Assembly (NCBI GenBank): GCA_003529225.1
Contig: DOJM01000092.1
Location: 3,171-8,603 of the forward strand
Reading direction: 5' to 3'
Length of the DNA: 5,433 bases
Origin: Paenibacillus sp.
GTDB taxonomy: Bacteria > Bacillota > Bacilli > Paenibacillales > Paenibacillaceae
Position numbers and translations under genes: made by a program. Each line of letters opens with the position of its first letter. The first letter of the stretch is position 1. Shown piece after piece: positions 1-5,433 of this stretch. The notes under the pieces were generated by a model. The model did not search any database, was not told where the DNA came from, and worked only from the letters and a program-made list of their open reading frames with translations.

Positions 1-1418
1 TCCTCTTCTTGGAACGCAAAGGCTGCAGCGATCCCTTGAGGAATGCTTTTACTTGGAATAACCGTAATCTCACGTTCGCCCTCCAAGAGATCTTTAGCTT
101 GCTGAGCGGCAAGAACAATATTGGAGTTATTCGGCAGAATGTATACATGCTTCGCAGATATAGAAGAAATCGCGTTCACGAAATCCTCTGTGCTAGGGTT
201 CATAGTCTGACCTCCAGCTAGGACAACATCCACACCGAGGCTTTTGAAAATATCTGCAATCCCAGCCCCTGATGATACTGCGATGAATCCGTAAGGTGCC
301 AAATCATCTGCTGGTGGTTCGGCTGGAGCTGATTGTACCCGGCTCTGTTCATCCGGCATATCAGCGAAAACATCTGGCATAGGTGCAATATCCATCCCTG
401 CAGTTAGCAAGTCACGGTGTTGCTCACGCATATTGAGAATATGAATCTGCGTAATTTCCCCATAGAGAAGTGCCAGATTCAAAACTTCAACTGGAGCCTT
501 GGAATGCACATGCACTTTAATGGTTTCATCATCCGAAATTACAATAATGGAATCACCATTTACTGACAACGCTTTCCTAAAGGTTTCCTCATCAAAATCC
601 GTTCTCACGTTACCACCTAATTGGCGATTAATGAAGAACTCCATATCATATAGAAATTCTATGTCCTCTGTAGAAAGCTGTGATTGTGCAGAAGACTGTA
701 CAGAAGACAGTTCGCTTTCAGGTTTCTTTAACACCGGTACCGGTATTGGCACGACTGGTGCCTGAGGTTGTCCTTTTACAGGTTGAGACACACCGGAGCT
801 TCCGCTCGTCAGATGCTGGTGAAACCCTTCATAAATATAGACCAGTCCTTGACCGCCAGAGTCTACGACACCGACTTGCTTCAAGACAGGCAATTGTTCC
901 GGCGTATAGGCTAAGGCTTCCTTTGCTTTGGCCAATACCTCTGTCATGAGCTCTGTAACATCTGTAGTTCGGCGAGCATAGTAGACAGCATGTCTTGCAG
1001 CCTCTTTAGCCACTGTAAGAATAGTTCCTTCTACAGGCTTTACAACTGCTTTATAGGCTGCGTCCACTCCACTTTGTAGTGCAGCAGCAAATTGCTGTGT
1101 GTTTAGCTCATCATGTTGAGCTGCAGATCTGCTAAATCCTCTGAACAATTGAGATAAAATAACACCGGAGTTCCCCCGTGCGCCCATTAACAAGCCCTTA
1201 GAGAGTACACCTGCACATTGACCGACAGACGTTGTATTCTTTTTCTTCAATTCATTCGAACCTGCGGTCATCGTCAAATTCATGTTAGTTCCGGTATCTC
1301 CGTCTGGAACCGGAAAAACATTTAGGGAATTGACGTGTTCTGCATGCTGTTGCAGCTTATCCGCTCCAGCCAATACCATAGCGGTAAAATCTGTTCCGTT
1401 TATAGAACGCTTACTCAA
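1..1418 (-). CDS. fakA: FakA/YloV-type fatty acid kinase ATP-binding subunit (DhaL domain protein), 3' end cut by window
   Basis: The frame is open from a TTG start at 1418 to the left edge (472 full codons). I read it by hand and saw no stop or frameshift. The N-terminal DhaL (DAK2) nucleotide-binding domain spans residues about 1-200, with NVFPVPDGDTGTN at 33-45 (Asp39 and Asp41 are the expected Mg-ATP ligands), GARGNSG at 79-85 and GVVDSGGQG at 183-191. A Pro/Gln/Ser-rich linker (about 203-251) leads to a middle domain with VKVHVH (300-305) and NMREQH (329-334). A second Pro-rich linker (about 337-372) precedes a C-terminal domain with GGQTMNPST (402-410) and LPNNSN (428-433). In the known family, FakA works with a DegV-like FakB that presents a fatty acid, and makes acyl-phosphate for phospholipid synthesis. 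B. subtilis YloV is about 550 residues, so some 80 are missing here. An in-frame ATG at 1454 lacks a ribosome binding site. The TTG start has a strong one and aligns with the family N-terminus. Confidence 0.93.
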   Translation of the reverse strand, partial: MSKRSINGTDFTAMVLAGADKLQQHAEHVNSLNVFPVPDGDTGTNMNLTMTAGSNELKKKNTTSVGQCAGVLSKGLLMGARGNSGVILSQLFRGFSRSAAQHDELNTQQFAAALQSGVDAAYKAVVKPVEGTILTVAKEAARHAVYYARRTTDVTELMTEVLAKAKEALAYTPEQLPVLKQVGVVDSGGQGLVYIYEGFHQHLTSGSSGVSQPVKGQPQAPVVPIPVPVLKKPESELSSVQSSAQSQLSTEDIEFLYDMEFFINRQLGGNVRTDFDEETFRKALSVNGDSIIVISDDETIKVHVHSKAPVEVLNLALLYGEITQIHILNMREQHRDLLTAGMDIAPMPDVFADMPDEQSRVQSAPAEPPADDLAPYGFIAVSSGAGIADIFKSLGVDVVLAGGQTMNPSTEDFVNAISSISAKHVYILPNNSNIVLAAQQAKDLLEGEREITVIPSKSIPQGIAAAFAFQEE

Positions 1419-1427
1419 TTGAGAATT

Positions 1428-1436
1428 CCCCTTCCT
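1428..1436 (-). promoter_or_regulatory. Ribosome binding site that fixes the TTG start of fakA
   Basis: On the minus strand AGGAAGGGG lies 9 bases before the TTG at 1418-1416. It supports TTG rather than the in-frame ATG at 1454-1452, which has no purine-rich sequence in front of it. The residues after the TTG (SKRS..G.DF) align with the start of B. subtilis YloV as I remember it. Confidence 0.75.
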
Positions 1437-1488
1437 AACTTCATGCCTAATCATTCTATGATTAACAGGACATAATGCACTAATTTAC

Positions 1489-1517
1489 ATTGTACTATAA
1501 GTATTAAAAGAAATAAA
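1489..1517 (-). promoter_or_regulatory. Candidate sigma-A promoter for fakA
   Basis: Minus strand: -10 TACAAT at 1494-1489 (five of six consensus bases), a 17-base spacer, and a poor -35 TTTATT at 1517-1512 (three of six). Transcription would start near 1482, giving a leader of about 60 bases. The stretch is very AT-rich, so a chance match is possible. It is the best candidate between rpmB and fakA, and fakA needs a promoter here because the gene upstream points the other way. Confidence 0.4.
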
Positions 1518-1531
1518 TGTTTTTGAATCGG

Positions 1532-1561
1532 TTGACGTAGCCAAATTTGCTGTGATATTAT
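1532..1561 (+). promoter_or_regulatory. Sigma-A promoter of rpmB
   Basis: TTGACG (-35, 1532-1537) and TATTAT (-10, 1556-1561) are separated by 18 bases. A TG at 1553-1554 one base before the -10 gives an extended -10 element. The expected start is near 1568, leaving a leader of about 40 bases. That leader carries AAGGAGGTG at 1595-1603, seven bases before the ATG, an almost ideal Shine-Dalgarno sequence as expected for a ribosomal protein gene. I see no riboswitch or long leader structure. Confidence 0.8.
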
Positions 1562-1609
1562 AGATAAGTATTGTTTTATGCAGGTGTTAGGAATAAGGAG
1601 GTGTAATCT

Positions 1610-1798
1610 ATGTCCCGCAAATGTGCAGTAACAGGCAAGAAACCGAGCAGCGGTAACAACGTGTCTCACGCAAATAACCGCAACCGTCGTACTTGGGGAG
1701 TTAACGTTCAGAAGGTCCGTATCCTCGTGAACGGTAAACCAAAACGCGTGTACGTCAGCACCCGTGCTTTGAAAGCCGGTAAAGTTGAACGCGTTTAG
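1610..1798 (+). CDS. rpmB: 50S ribosomal protein L28
   Basis: Complete 62-codon gene, the usual length for Bacillota L28. The sequence matches the family along its whole length: [12 protein letters not shown] at 1-12, the conserved block [12 protein letters not shown] at 27-38, [10 protein letters not shown] at 41-50 and the ending GKVERV. It is strongly basic, as expected for an rRNA-binding protein of the large subunit. Only one cysteine (Cys5) is present, so this is the zinc-independent form, not the four-cysteine form found in some bacteria. It has its own extended -10 promoter and a near-perfect ribosome binding site, and it is the only plus-strand gene here: divergent from fakA and convergent with spoVM. 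From memory, B. subtilis rpmB also runs opposite to its neighbours at this locus. Confidence 0.98.
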   Translation: MSRKCAVTGKKPSSGNNVSHANNRNRRTWGVNVQKVRILVNGKPKRVYVSTRALKAGKVERV

Positions 1799-1840
1799 TC
1801 TTTTGCAATTTTAAAGACCGAGCGATCACTCATATGAAGC

Positions 1841-1876
1841 AAAAAGCACCCTTTACATTTGTAAGGTGCTTTTTTT
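1841..1876 (+). terminator. Intrinsic terminator of rpmB, possibly also ending spoVM from the other side
   Basis: AGCACC (1845-1850) pairs with GGTGCT (1865-1870). After a two-base bulge (CT), TTAC (1853-1856) pairs with GTAA (1861-1864) around the loop ATTT. Seven T residues (1870-1876) follow on the plus strand, 40-odd bases after the rpmB stop. Five A residues (1841-1845) flank the other side and give a short T-tract when read on the minus strand, so the element may act on both strands between these convergent genes. The minus-strand reading is weaker. Confidence 0.85.
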
Positions 1877-1906
1877 CATGTTTTCTTTTCTGTTCCAAAC
1901 CCAAAA

Positions 1907-1987
1907 TCAACTCTTCTGAAATGTGTTCAAAATCGCTTTAACAAAACCTCCCAAAAACCTTGGCAGCTTAAACGTGTAAAATTTCAT
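1907..1987 (-). CDS. spoVM: Stage V sporulation protein SpoVM
   Basis: A 26-codon gene, exactly the length of B. subtilis SpoVM. It begins MKFYTFKLPRFLGG (residues 1-14) and ends LNTFQKS, matching the known peptide over its length with Pro9 and the Gly13-Gly14 pair kept. In the known family this amphipathic helix lies on the convex outer surface of the forespore membrane in the mother cell and anchors SpoIVA, the base layer of the spore coat; it also interacts with the protease FtsH. Positions 6 and 15 are Phe here where B. subtilis has Ile. ATG at 1987 follows GGGAGGG by six bases. It sits between the rpe terminator and the rpmB terminator and so appears to be transcribed alone. It is too short for most gene finders. 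Length, sequence and locus all agree, so I am confident. Confidence 0.96.
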   Translation of the reverse strand: MKFYTFKLPRFLGGFVKAILNTFQKS

Positions 1988-1993
1988 GGTTTA

Positions 1994-2000
1994 CCCTCCC
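1994..2000 (-). promoter_or_regulatory. Ribosome binding site of spoVM
   Basis: GGGAGGG on the minus strand, six bases before the ATG. Its strength supports translation of this 26-codon frame. No convincing sigma-E or sigma-A promoter could be assigned in the roughly 80 bases between it and the upstream terminator. Confidence 0.75.
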
Positions 2001-2070
2001 ATCAATTCATGCCGTACGCAGGAGACTTTCTTCTTGTTCTAACGGTAACGTACTGCAGTCCTCCCTGCCA

Positions 2071-2109
2071 AAACAAAAAAGGCTACATGAGATTTCTGCT
2101 CATGTAACC
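2071..2109 (-). terminator. Intrinsic terminator of the prkC-rsgA-rpe unit
   Basis: On the minus strand GGTTACATGAG (2109-2099) pairs with CTCATGTAGCC (2091-2081) around the 7-base loop CAGAAAT. The stem is 11 bp including one G-U or T-G type pair. It is followed at once by TTTTTTGTTT (2080-2071). It lies about 55 bases past the rpe stop and before spoVM, so it should isolate spoVM from the upstream operon. Confidence 0.88.
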
Positions 2110-2163
2110 ATATTTATGCGTCAAGGACTTGGCCTATACCTTTAGTCGTAATAGCCTATTTTT

Positions 2164-2829
2164 TTAACGAAGTGCCGCTTCCGCTGCTTCTCGAATCTCA
2201 AGGATCGCTGCAGCACGATCACTCCGGCCAAAAACTGCATTTCCTGCAACCAAAACATCCGCTCCTGCACTGACAACCAATGGCGCTGTAGCTTCCGAAA
2301 CACCACCATCGACTTCAATAAGTAGATCTGGATTGACTTCATTCGCCCATTCTCTAATTTGAGTAATTTTGCGCAAAGTGTTAGGAATGAATGCTTGACC
2401 TCCAAAGCCAGGATTGACGGTCATCACGAGAACCATATCCACATCCTCAAGCACCTCACGCACCGCTGATGCCGGAGTGCCCGGATTAATAGCTACTCCT
2501 GCCTTAAGACCCAATTCCTTGATCTGATGCACTACACGGTGTAAATGGACGCAAGCCTCAGCGTGAACAGTAATCACACTAGCGCCTGCGGCAGCAAAAT
2601 CAGAAATATAACGTTCTGGAGACTCAATCATTAAGTGAACGTCTAGTGGAAGTTTGGTATGTAACGAGACCGCTTTTACGATTGGTGGACCAAGCGTTAT
2701 ATTCGGCACAAAATGACCGTCCATTACATCCACATGGATCCAATCCCCGCCACTGACCTCAGCTTCTGCAACCTCTGAACCTAAACTTGCGAAATCGGCA
2801 GACAATATAGATGGTGCTATTCGTATCAT
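2164..2829 (-). CDS. rpe: Ribulose-phosphate 3-epimerase
   Basis: Complete, 221 residues, normal for the family. Rpe interconverts D-ribulose 5-phosphate and D-xylulose 5-phosphate in the cytosolic pentose phosphate pathway, using a TIM barrel and a divalent metal. The barrel motifs appear in order: APSILSADF (5-13), HVDVMDG (32-38), DVHLM (63-67), VHAE (88-91), MTVNPGFGGQ (136-145), EVDGGV (172-177) and GNAVFG (196-201). His32, Asp34, His65 and Asp174 match the expected metal ligands, with Asp34 and Asp174 as the acid-base pair; the NPGFGGQ loop and G196-N197 bind phosphate. The ATG is 3 bases after the rsgA stop, and its ribosome binding site lies inside the last codons of rsgA, which suggests coupled translation. 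B. subtilis has thiN next; here a terminator follows. Confidence 0.98.
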   Translation of the reverse strand: MIRIAPSILSADFASLGSEVAEAEVSGGDWIHVDVMDGHFVPNITLGPPIVKAVSLHTKLPLDVHLMIESPERYISDFAAAGASVITVHAEACVHLHRVVHQIKELGLKAGVAINPGTPASAVREVLEDVDMVLVMTVNPGFGGQAFIPNTLRKITQIREWANEVNPDLLIEVDGGVSEATAPLVVSAGADVLVAGNAVFGRSDRAAAILEIREAAEAALR

Positions 2830-2832
2830 GAC

Positions 2833-3738
2833 TTAGTACCTCCGCTTTTTATCTTTCATTTCATTAAAAAATAATTTGTAATGTTCATACCGGCTATCAG
2901 CGATATTCCCAGCTTTCCATGCCTCGATCACTCGGCAGCCTGGTTCATGCTGATGACTACAACCACGGAATTTACAATCCCCAGCATAGTTAGCAAATTC
3001 ACGGAAACAAGTAGAGAGCTCTTCAACCCCAAGCTCGAAAAAATCAAGCTGACTAAAACCAGGGGTATCCGCTACAAAGCCGCCCCCGCCAATATCCATC
3101 AATTCTACATGGCGGGTAGTATGACGACCACGGCCCAGACGTAAGCTGATCTCACCTGTCTCCAGTTTAAGTCCTGGCACAATACGATTCAATAAGGTCG
3201 ACTTTCCTACCCCAGATTGTCCGGCAAATACACTAATACCACCAGTAAGCCGCTCTCTTAGTTCATCACTGCCAGCTCCTGTAATTGAGCTTGTAACCAT
3301 CACTTCATAACCAATATCTTCATAGAGCTCTTTAACATACTTAGTGACTTCACCATTATCATTAGCCAAATCCTGTTTGGTCAGAACTATTAAGGGTTCC
3401 AGTCCCGAGTGCTCAATATGAACTAGGAACTTGTCCAATAGATTCAGGTTCATATCAGGTTCCCGCACAGAAAATAATAGAACGGCAAGGCTTACATTCG
3501 CTACAGGTGGACGAATTAGCTCAGATTCTCTAGGGAGAAGCTCATCCACCATCCCTTCACCATGCTCAGTCAGCATATAGATCACGCGGTCACCTACAAG
3601 AGGAGCGATCCCCTTTTTCTTAAGTATGCCTCGGCCTCTGCATTGAACTGAGTCTTCCTCTGTTGCAATTAATCCTTCGCGAAGCGGTTTTACGTAATAA
3701 TATCCGCTTAACGCCTTTACTATTATTCCTTCAGGCAT
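2833..3738 (-). CDS. rsgA: Ribosome small-subunit-dependent GTPase A (RsgA/YloQ/CpgA)
   Basis: Complete, 301 residues. RsgA is a late assembly factor that binds the immature 30S subunit and is released on GTP hydrolysis; in B. subtilis CpgA it is also a target of PrkC and is linked to cell-wall growth. An N-terminal OB-fold (about 1-75) precedes a circularly permuted GTPase domain in which the G4 motif TKQD (120-123) comes before the G1 P-loop GQSGVGKS (173-180). The switch I region GRGRHTT (202-208) and G3 DTPG (224-227) follow. The C-terminal zinc site is Cys255, Cys260, His262 and Cys268, in the usual C-x4-C-x-H-x5-C spacing. The ATG at 3738 is preceded by AGGAGAGGAAGG (3760-3749). The gap to prkC is 99 bases without a clear promoter, so co-transcription with prkC is likely. 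Confidence 0.98.
   Translation of the reverse strand: MPEGIIVKALSGYYYVKPLREGLIATEEDSVQCRGRGILKKKGIAPLVGDRVIYMLTEHGEGMVDELLPRESELIRPPVANVSLAVLLFSVREPDMNLNLLDKFLVHIEHSGLEPLIVLTKQDLANDNGEVTKYVKELYEDIGYEVMVTSSITGAGSDELRERLTGGISVFAGQSGVGKSTLLNRIVPGLKLETGEISLRLGRGRHTTRHVELMDIGGGGFVADTPGFSQLDFFELGVEELSTCFREFANYAGDCKFRGCSHQHEPGCRVIEAWKAGNIADSRYEHYKLFFNEMKDKKRRY
2839..2843 (-). promoter_or_regulatory. Ribosome binding site of rpe inside the end of rsgA
   Basis: GGAGG on the minus strand overlaps the codons for Arg299-Arg300 of RsgA and lies nine bases before the rpe ATG at 2829. With only 3 bases (GTC) between the rsgA TAA and the ATG, ribosomes ending rsgA could restart directly on rpe. Confidence 0.8.
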
Positions 3739-3773
3739 ACATAATGAGCCTTCCTCTCCTGATTTTGCGAAAA

Positions 3774-3801
3774 TGACCCAAGTTTGAAAATCCCCGGGTC
3801 A
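3774..3801 (-). other. Small inverted repeat between prkC and rsgA
   Basis: TGACCC (3774-3779) pairs with GGGTCA (3796-3801) around a 16-base loop. On the minus strand it is followed by TTTTCG, so it could be a weak attenuator or an RNA-processing hairpin between prkC and rsgA. The stem is short and the T-tract poor; it may have no function. Confidence 0.3.
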
Positions 3802-3837
3802 CATCACTGCCACAACTATCAAGCACTTCTGCCCTGA

Positions 3838-5433
3838 TTAGTTATCGCTTTTATCTTTAGATTTGTTGTTTTTTTTATTATTATGCTTGTCATCATTTTT
3901 ATTACTGATTATGTTGTTACTATTTGTGGTCGATTCATTATTCACCGAATTGTTAGTAAGGAATCCCGTCTGATTGACTGATCCAGTATTAGTAGACCCT
4001 TCGTTGTCTGAACTTGGAGGCAGAATCTCTGGTTCAATGGTCGGTTCAGGAGTAGGTGTCGGTTCTATCGGTGTCTGAGTCGGCTTCGGAGTGGGAACCG
4101 TCGGTGGCTCAGGTTCCTGCACCGTGCCATTCTTCGCATCAATATAAGGGATCACATAAGTGTCTAAAAGCACACCATCTCGGGTAACAATAACAGAACC
4201 ATCTTTATTCGGAGCAAGCACCAGATTAACGGACAACACTTGACTCTTTCCAATCGTACGCGTTCCCCAATCTTGTTTCTCACCATTATTGCGAGCATCA
4301 ACGAACTCAATTCGAATCTTGCTCTTCTTTCCATCCTGAGCAGGAGCGACTGGCACATTAAAGGTATAATTCAGGGCTTCAGGTGGATACCCTGTACTTA
4401 AGTAAATAGTAATCGCTGTTCCAGGAGGAACAGGGGTACCTTTTTCATAAGCCCAAGTCTTCATTACCTTTCCTTCTTCAACTGTGAAGCTGGATTCTTC
4501 CTTTACATCTCCTAACACTAGCTTGTTGGCTTCCAGTGTTGCCTTTGCTTCGCTCTCCGTTTGACCAATGAGGTCTGGCATCGTGACACTTTCTTCCCCT
4601 TTACTAACGTAGAGGGTGATTGAAATCGTCTCTGGATCAAACTCGCTGTCAAAGGCTGGGTCTGACTTTATAACCTTACCCACCTCCATATTTTCATCGA
4701 AGAGAGGTTCATTCTTAATTTGATCCTGGGGTACACCCTTTGCCATCAGCGCTTTAACCGCTTCGTCGAAAGTGTAATTCGTTACATTTGGCATCTTAGT
4801 TAATGGTTTCGCCGTATTCACAGTCAGAATTAGGGAGGCTCCCTTTTTCACTTTGGCGTCTTTTTCCCTACTTTGCTTCATGACTACATTCTCTTCGAAA
4901 TTTGGACTGTAGTCATACAGTATAGGATCAGCAACCTCAAGCCCCAAATCCTCAAGTTCAGTCTTTGCTTGTTCCAGCTGTTTACCGACCACGTATGGCA
5001 CCGATACCTCCGGAACAACTAATTGGGATTTAACGTACCACACGAGACTGGCCATGGCCAGCAACAACACTAAAGTTAGACCAATCCATAATGCAGGTTT
5101 AGTCCATTGTTTTTTACCTTTTTTCACAGGCACCGGATCGTCATCGTCATCTTCATCATTATCCATCCGGTCGTGACGATGATTACGATTTCCATTGCTT
5201 CTTTGGATCGGTTTAATCGCTGGTATTACCCGCGTTCGATCTTCGTCTTCCTCATCGTTAAAAAGAACCTTTGCTTCACTACGCCGCTCCGGCAACAAGC
5301 AGGTTTCTAAATCCTGCAGCATTTGCTTTGCAGACTGATAGCGCTCCTCCGGATTTTTACGCATCGATCTTAGAATTACATTCTCAACGCTTTGCGGAAT
5401 AAGTGGGTTTAAGAGCCTTGGTTCTTCAAACTC
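3838..5433 (-). CDS. prkC: PASTA-domain Ser/Thr protein kinase PrkC, 5' part cut by window
   Basis: The frame is open from the right edge to TAA at 3840-3838: 531 residues (numbered here from the edge), with no start inside the window. Residues 1-45 are the end of the kinase C-lobe (EEPRLLNPLIP, then MRKNPEERYQSA); most of the catalytic domain lies outside. A charged cytoplasmic juxtamembrane stretch with TRVIP and an acidic D/E run leads to one membrane helix (about 114-134). Outside the cell come three PASTA repeats (about 141-208, 210-279, 280-349), then a beta-rich module (about 353-433) similar in position to the Ig-like end of B. subtilis PrkC. Last is a tail of about 93 residues, Pro/Thr-rich and then Asn/Ser/Lys/Asp-rich. 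Known PrkC binds peptidoglycan fragments and drives germination and stationary-phase signalling. B. subtilis PrkC is 648 residues; this one is probably well over 700. rsgA follows after 99 bases. An internal ATG at 5364 is not a real start. Confidence 0.95.
   Translation of the reverse strand, partial: EFEEPRLLNPLIPQSVENVILRSMRKNPEERYQSAKQMLQDLETCLLPERRSEAKVLFNDEEDEDRTRVIPAIKPIQRSNGNRNHRHDRMDNDEDDDDDPVPVKKGKKQWTKPALWIGLTLVLLLAMASLVWYVKSQLVVPEVSVPYVVGKQLEQAKTELEDLGLEVADPILYDYSPNFEENVVMKQSREKDAKVKKGASLILTVNTAKPLTKMPNVTNYTFDEAVKALMAKGVPQDQIKNEPLFDENMEVGKVIKSDPAFDSEFDPETISITLYVSKGEESVTMPDLIGQTESEAKATLEANKLVLGDVKEESSFTVEEGKVMKTWAYEKGTPVPPGTAITIYLSTGYPPEALNYTFNVPVAPAQDGKKSKIRIEFVDARNNGEKQDWGTRTIGKSQVLSVNLVLAPNKDGSVIVTRDGVLLDTYVIPYIDAKNGTVQEPEPPTVPTPKPTQTPIEPTPTPEPTIEPEILPPSSDNEGSTNTGSVNQTGFLTNNSVNNESTTNSNNIISNKNDDKHNNKKNNKSKDKSDN
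4387..5013 (-). repeat. Three tandem PASTA domains within PrkC
   Basis: These are protein-level repeats, not DNA repeats. Each unit of about 70 residues begins with a P-x-(V/L)-x-(G/N) motif (VPYVVGKQ; MPNVTNYT; MPDLIGQT), continues with an EA-x-x-x-L helix and ends in a beta strand (LILTVN; ITLYVS; ITIYLS). Approximate bounds on the minus strand are 5013-4810, 4806-4597 and 4596-4387. They are extracellular and in known homologues bind muropeptides or the cell-wall stem peptide. Confidence 0.9.

Noticed and set aside
499..949. Two overlapping plus-strand frames inside fakA
   Set aside because: Both are antisense to a continuous, motif-rich fakA frame.
1414..1423. Perfect 10-base palindrome CTCAATTGAG over the TTG start of fakA
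   Set aside because: Several perfect 10-base palindromes are expected by chance in a window of this size, and nothing else suggests an operator.
1452..1454. In-frame ATG upstream of the chosen fakA start
   Set aside because: No ribosome binding site precedes it, and the added residues do not match the family, while the TTG at 1418 has both.
1451..1669. 72-codon minus-strand frame covering the rpmB promoter and start
   Set aside because: Antisense to rpmB, no ribosome binding site, hydrophobic composition explained by AT-rich sequence.
2003..2010. CATGAATT on the minus strand as a sigma-E -10 box for spoVM
   Set aside because: It partly matches CATACA-T, but no -35 lies 13-15 bases upstream, and transcription would start inside the ribosome binding site.
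2142..2405. 87-codon minus-strand frame overlapping rpe
   Set aside because: It lies in another frame of the strongly conserved rpe gene and shows no family motif.
2881..3144. 87-codon plus-strand frame opposite rsgA
   Set aside because: Antisense to the zinc-binding end and GTPase domain of rsgA; no independent signals.
5107..5310. 67-codon plus-strand frame opposite prkC
   Set aside because: Its hydrophobic look comes from reading the acidic juxtamembrane codons of prkC backwards.

Overview
The window looks like a chromosomal core region of a low-to-moderate G+C, spore-forming Bacillota, most likely Paenibacillus or a close relative. The basis is gene content and order (prkC - rsgA - rpe - spoVM - rpmB - fakA, close to the Bacillus subtilis prkC to yloV segment), strong AGGAGG-type ribosome binding sites, and a readable copy of the sporulation peptide SpoVM. 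Genus assignment is inference from family knowledge; no search was run.

Layout from right to left, which is the direction of transcription for all but one gene. The right edge cuts into prkC (minus, 3838-5433), a membrane Ser/Thr kinase with three PASTA repeats; only the end of its kinase domain is inside the window. It is followed by rsgA (minus, 2833-3738), a circularly permuted ribosome-assembly GTPase, and then, 3 bases after the rsgA stop, by rpe (minus, 2164-2829), ribulose-phosphate 3-epimerase. A clear intrinsic terminator at 2071-2109 closes this unit. Next is spoVM (minus, 1907-1987), only 26 codons long. The convergent rpmB (plus, 1610-1798, ribosomal protein L28) has its own sigma-A type promoter, and a shared hairpin terminator at 1841-1876 separates it from spoVM. 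At the left edge fakA (minus, 1-1418, DhaL-type fatty acid kinase subunit) diverges from rpmB, starts with TTG and runs off the window.

The genes are mostly housekeeping and stationary-phase or sporulation functions: PrkC senses cell-wall fragments, RsgA matures the small ribosomal subunit, Rpe serves the pentose phosphate pathway, SpoVM directs spore coat assembly on the forespore membrane, L28 is part of the large ribosomal subunit, and FakA activates exogenous fatty acids for phospholipid synthesis. There is no mobile element, CRISPR array, RNA gene or recognisable new system. The points worth a second look are the tiny spoVM with Phe at two usually aliphatic positions, the unusually long Pro/Thr plus Asn/Lys tail of PrkC, the two low-complexity linkers in FakA, and the absence of thiN and of a yloU (Asp23-family) gene from places where B. 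subtilis has them. No gene-free stretch exceeds about 190 bases.
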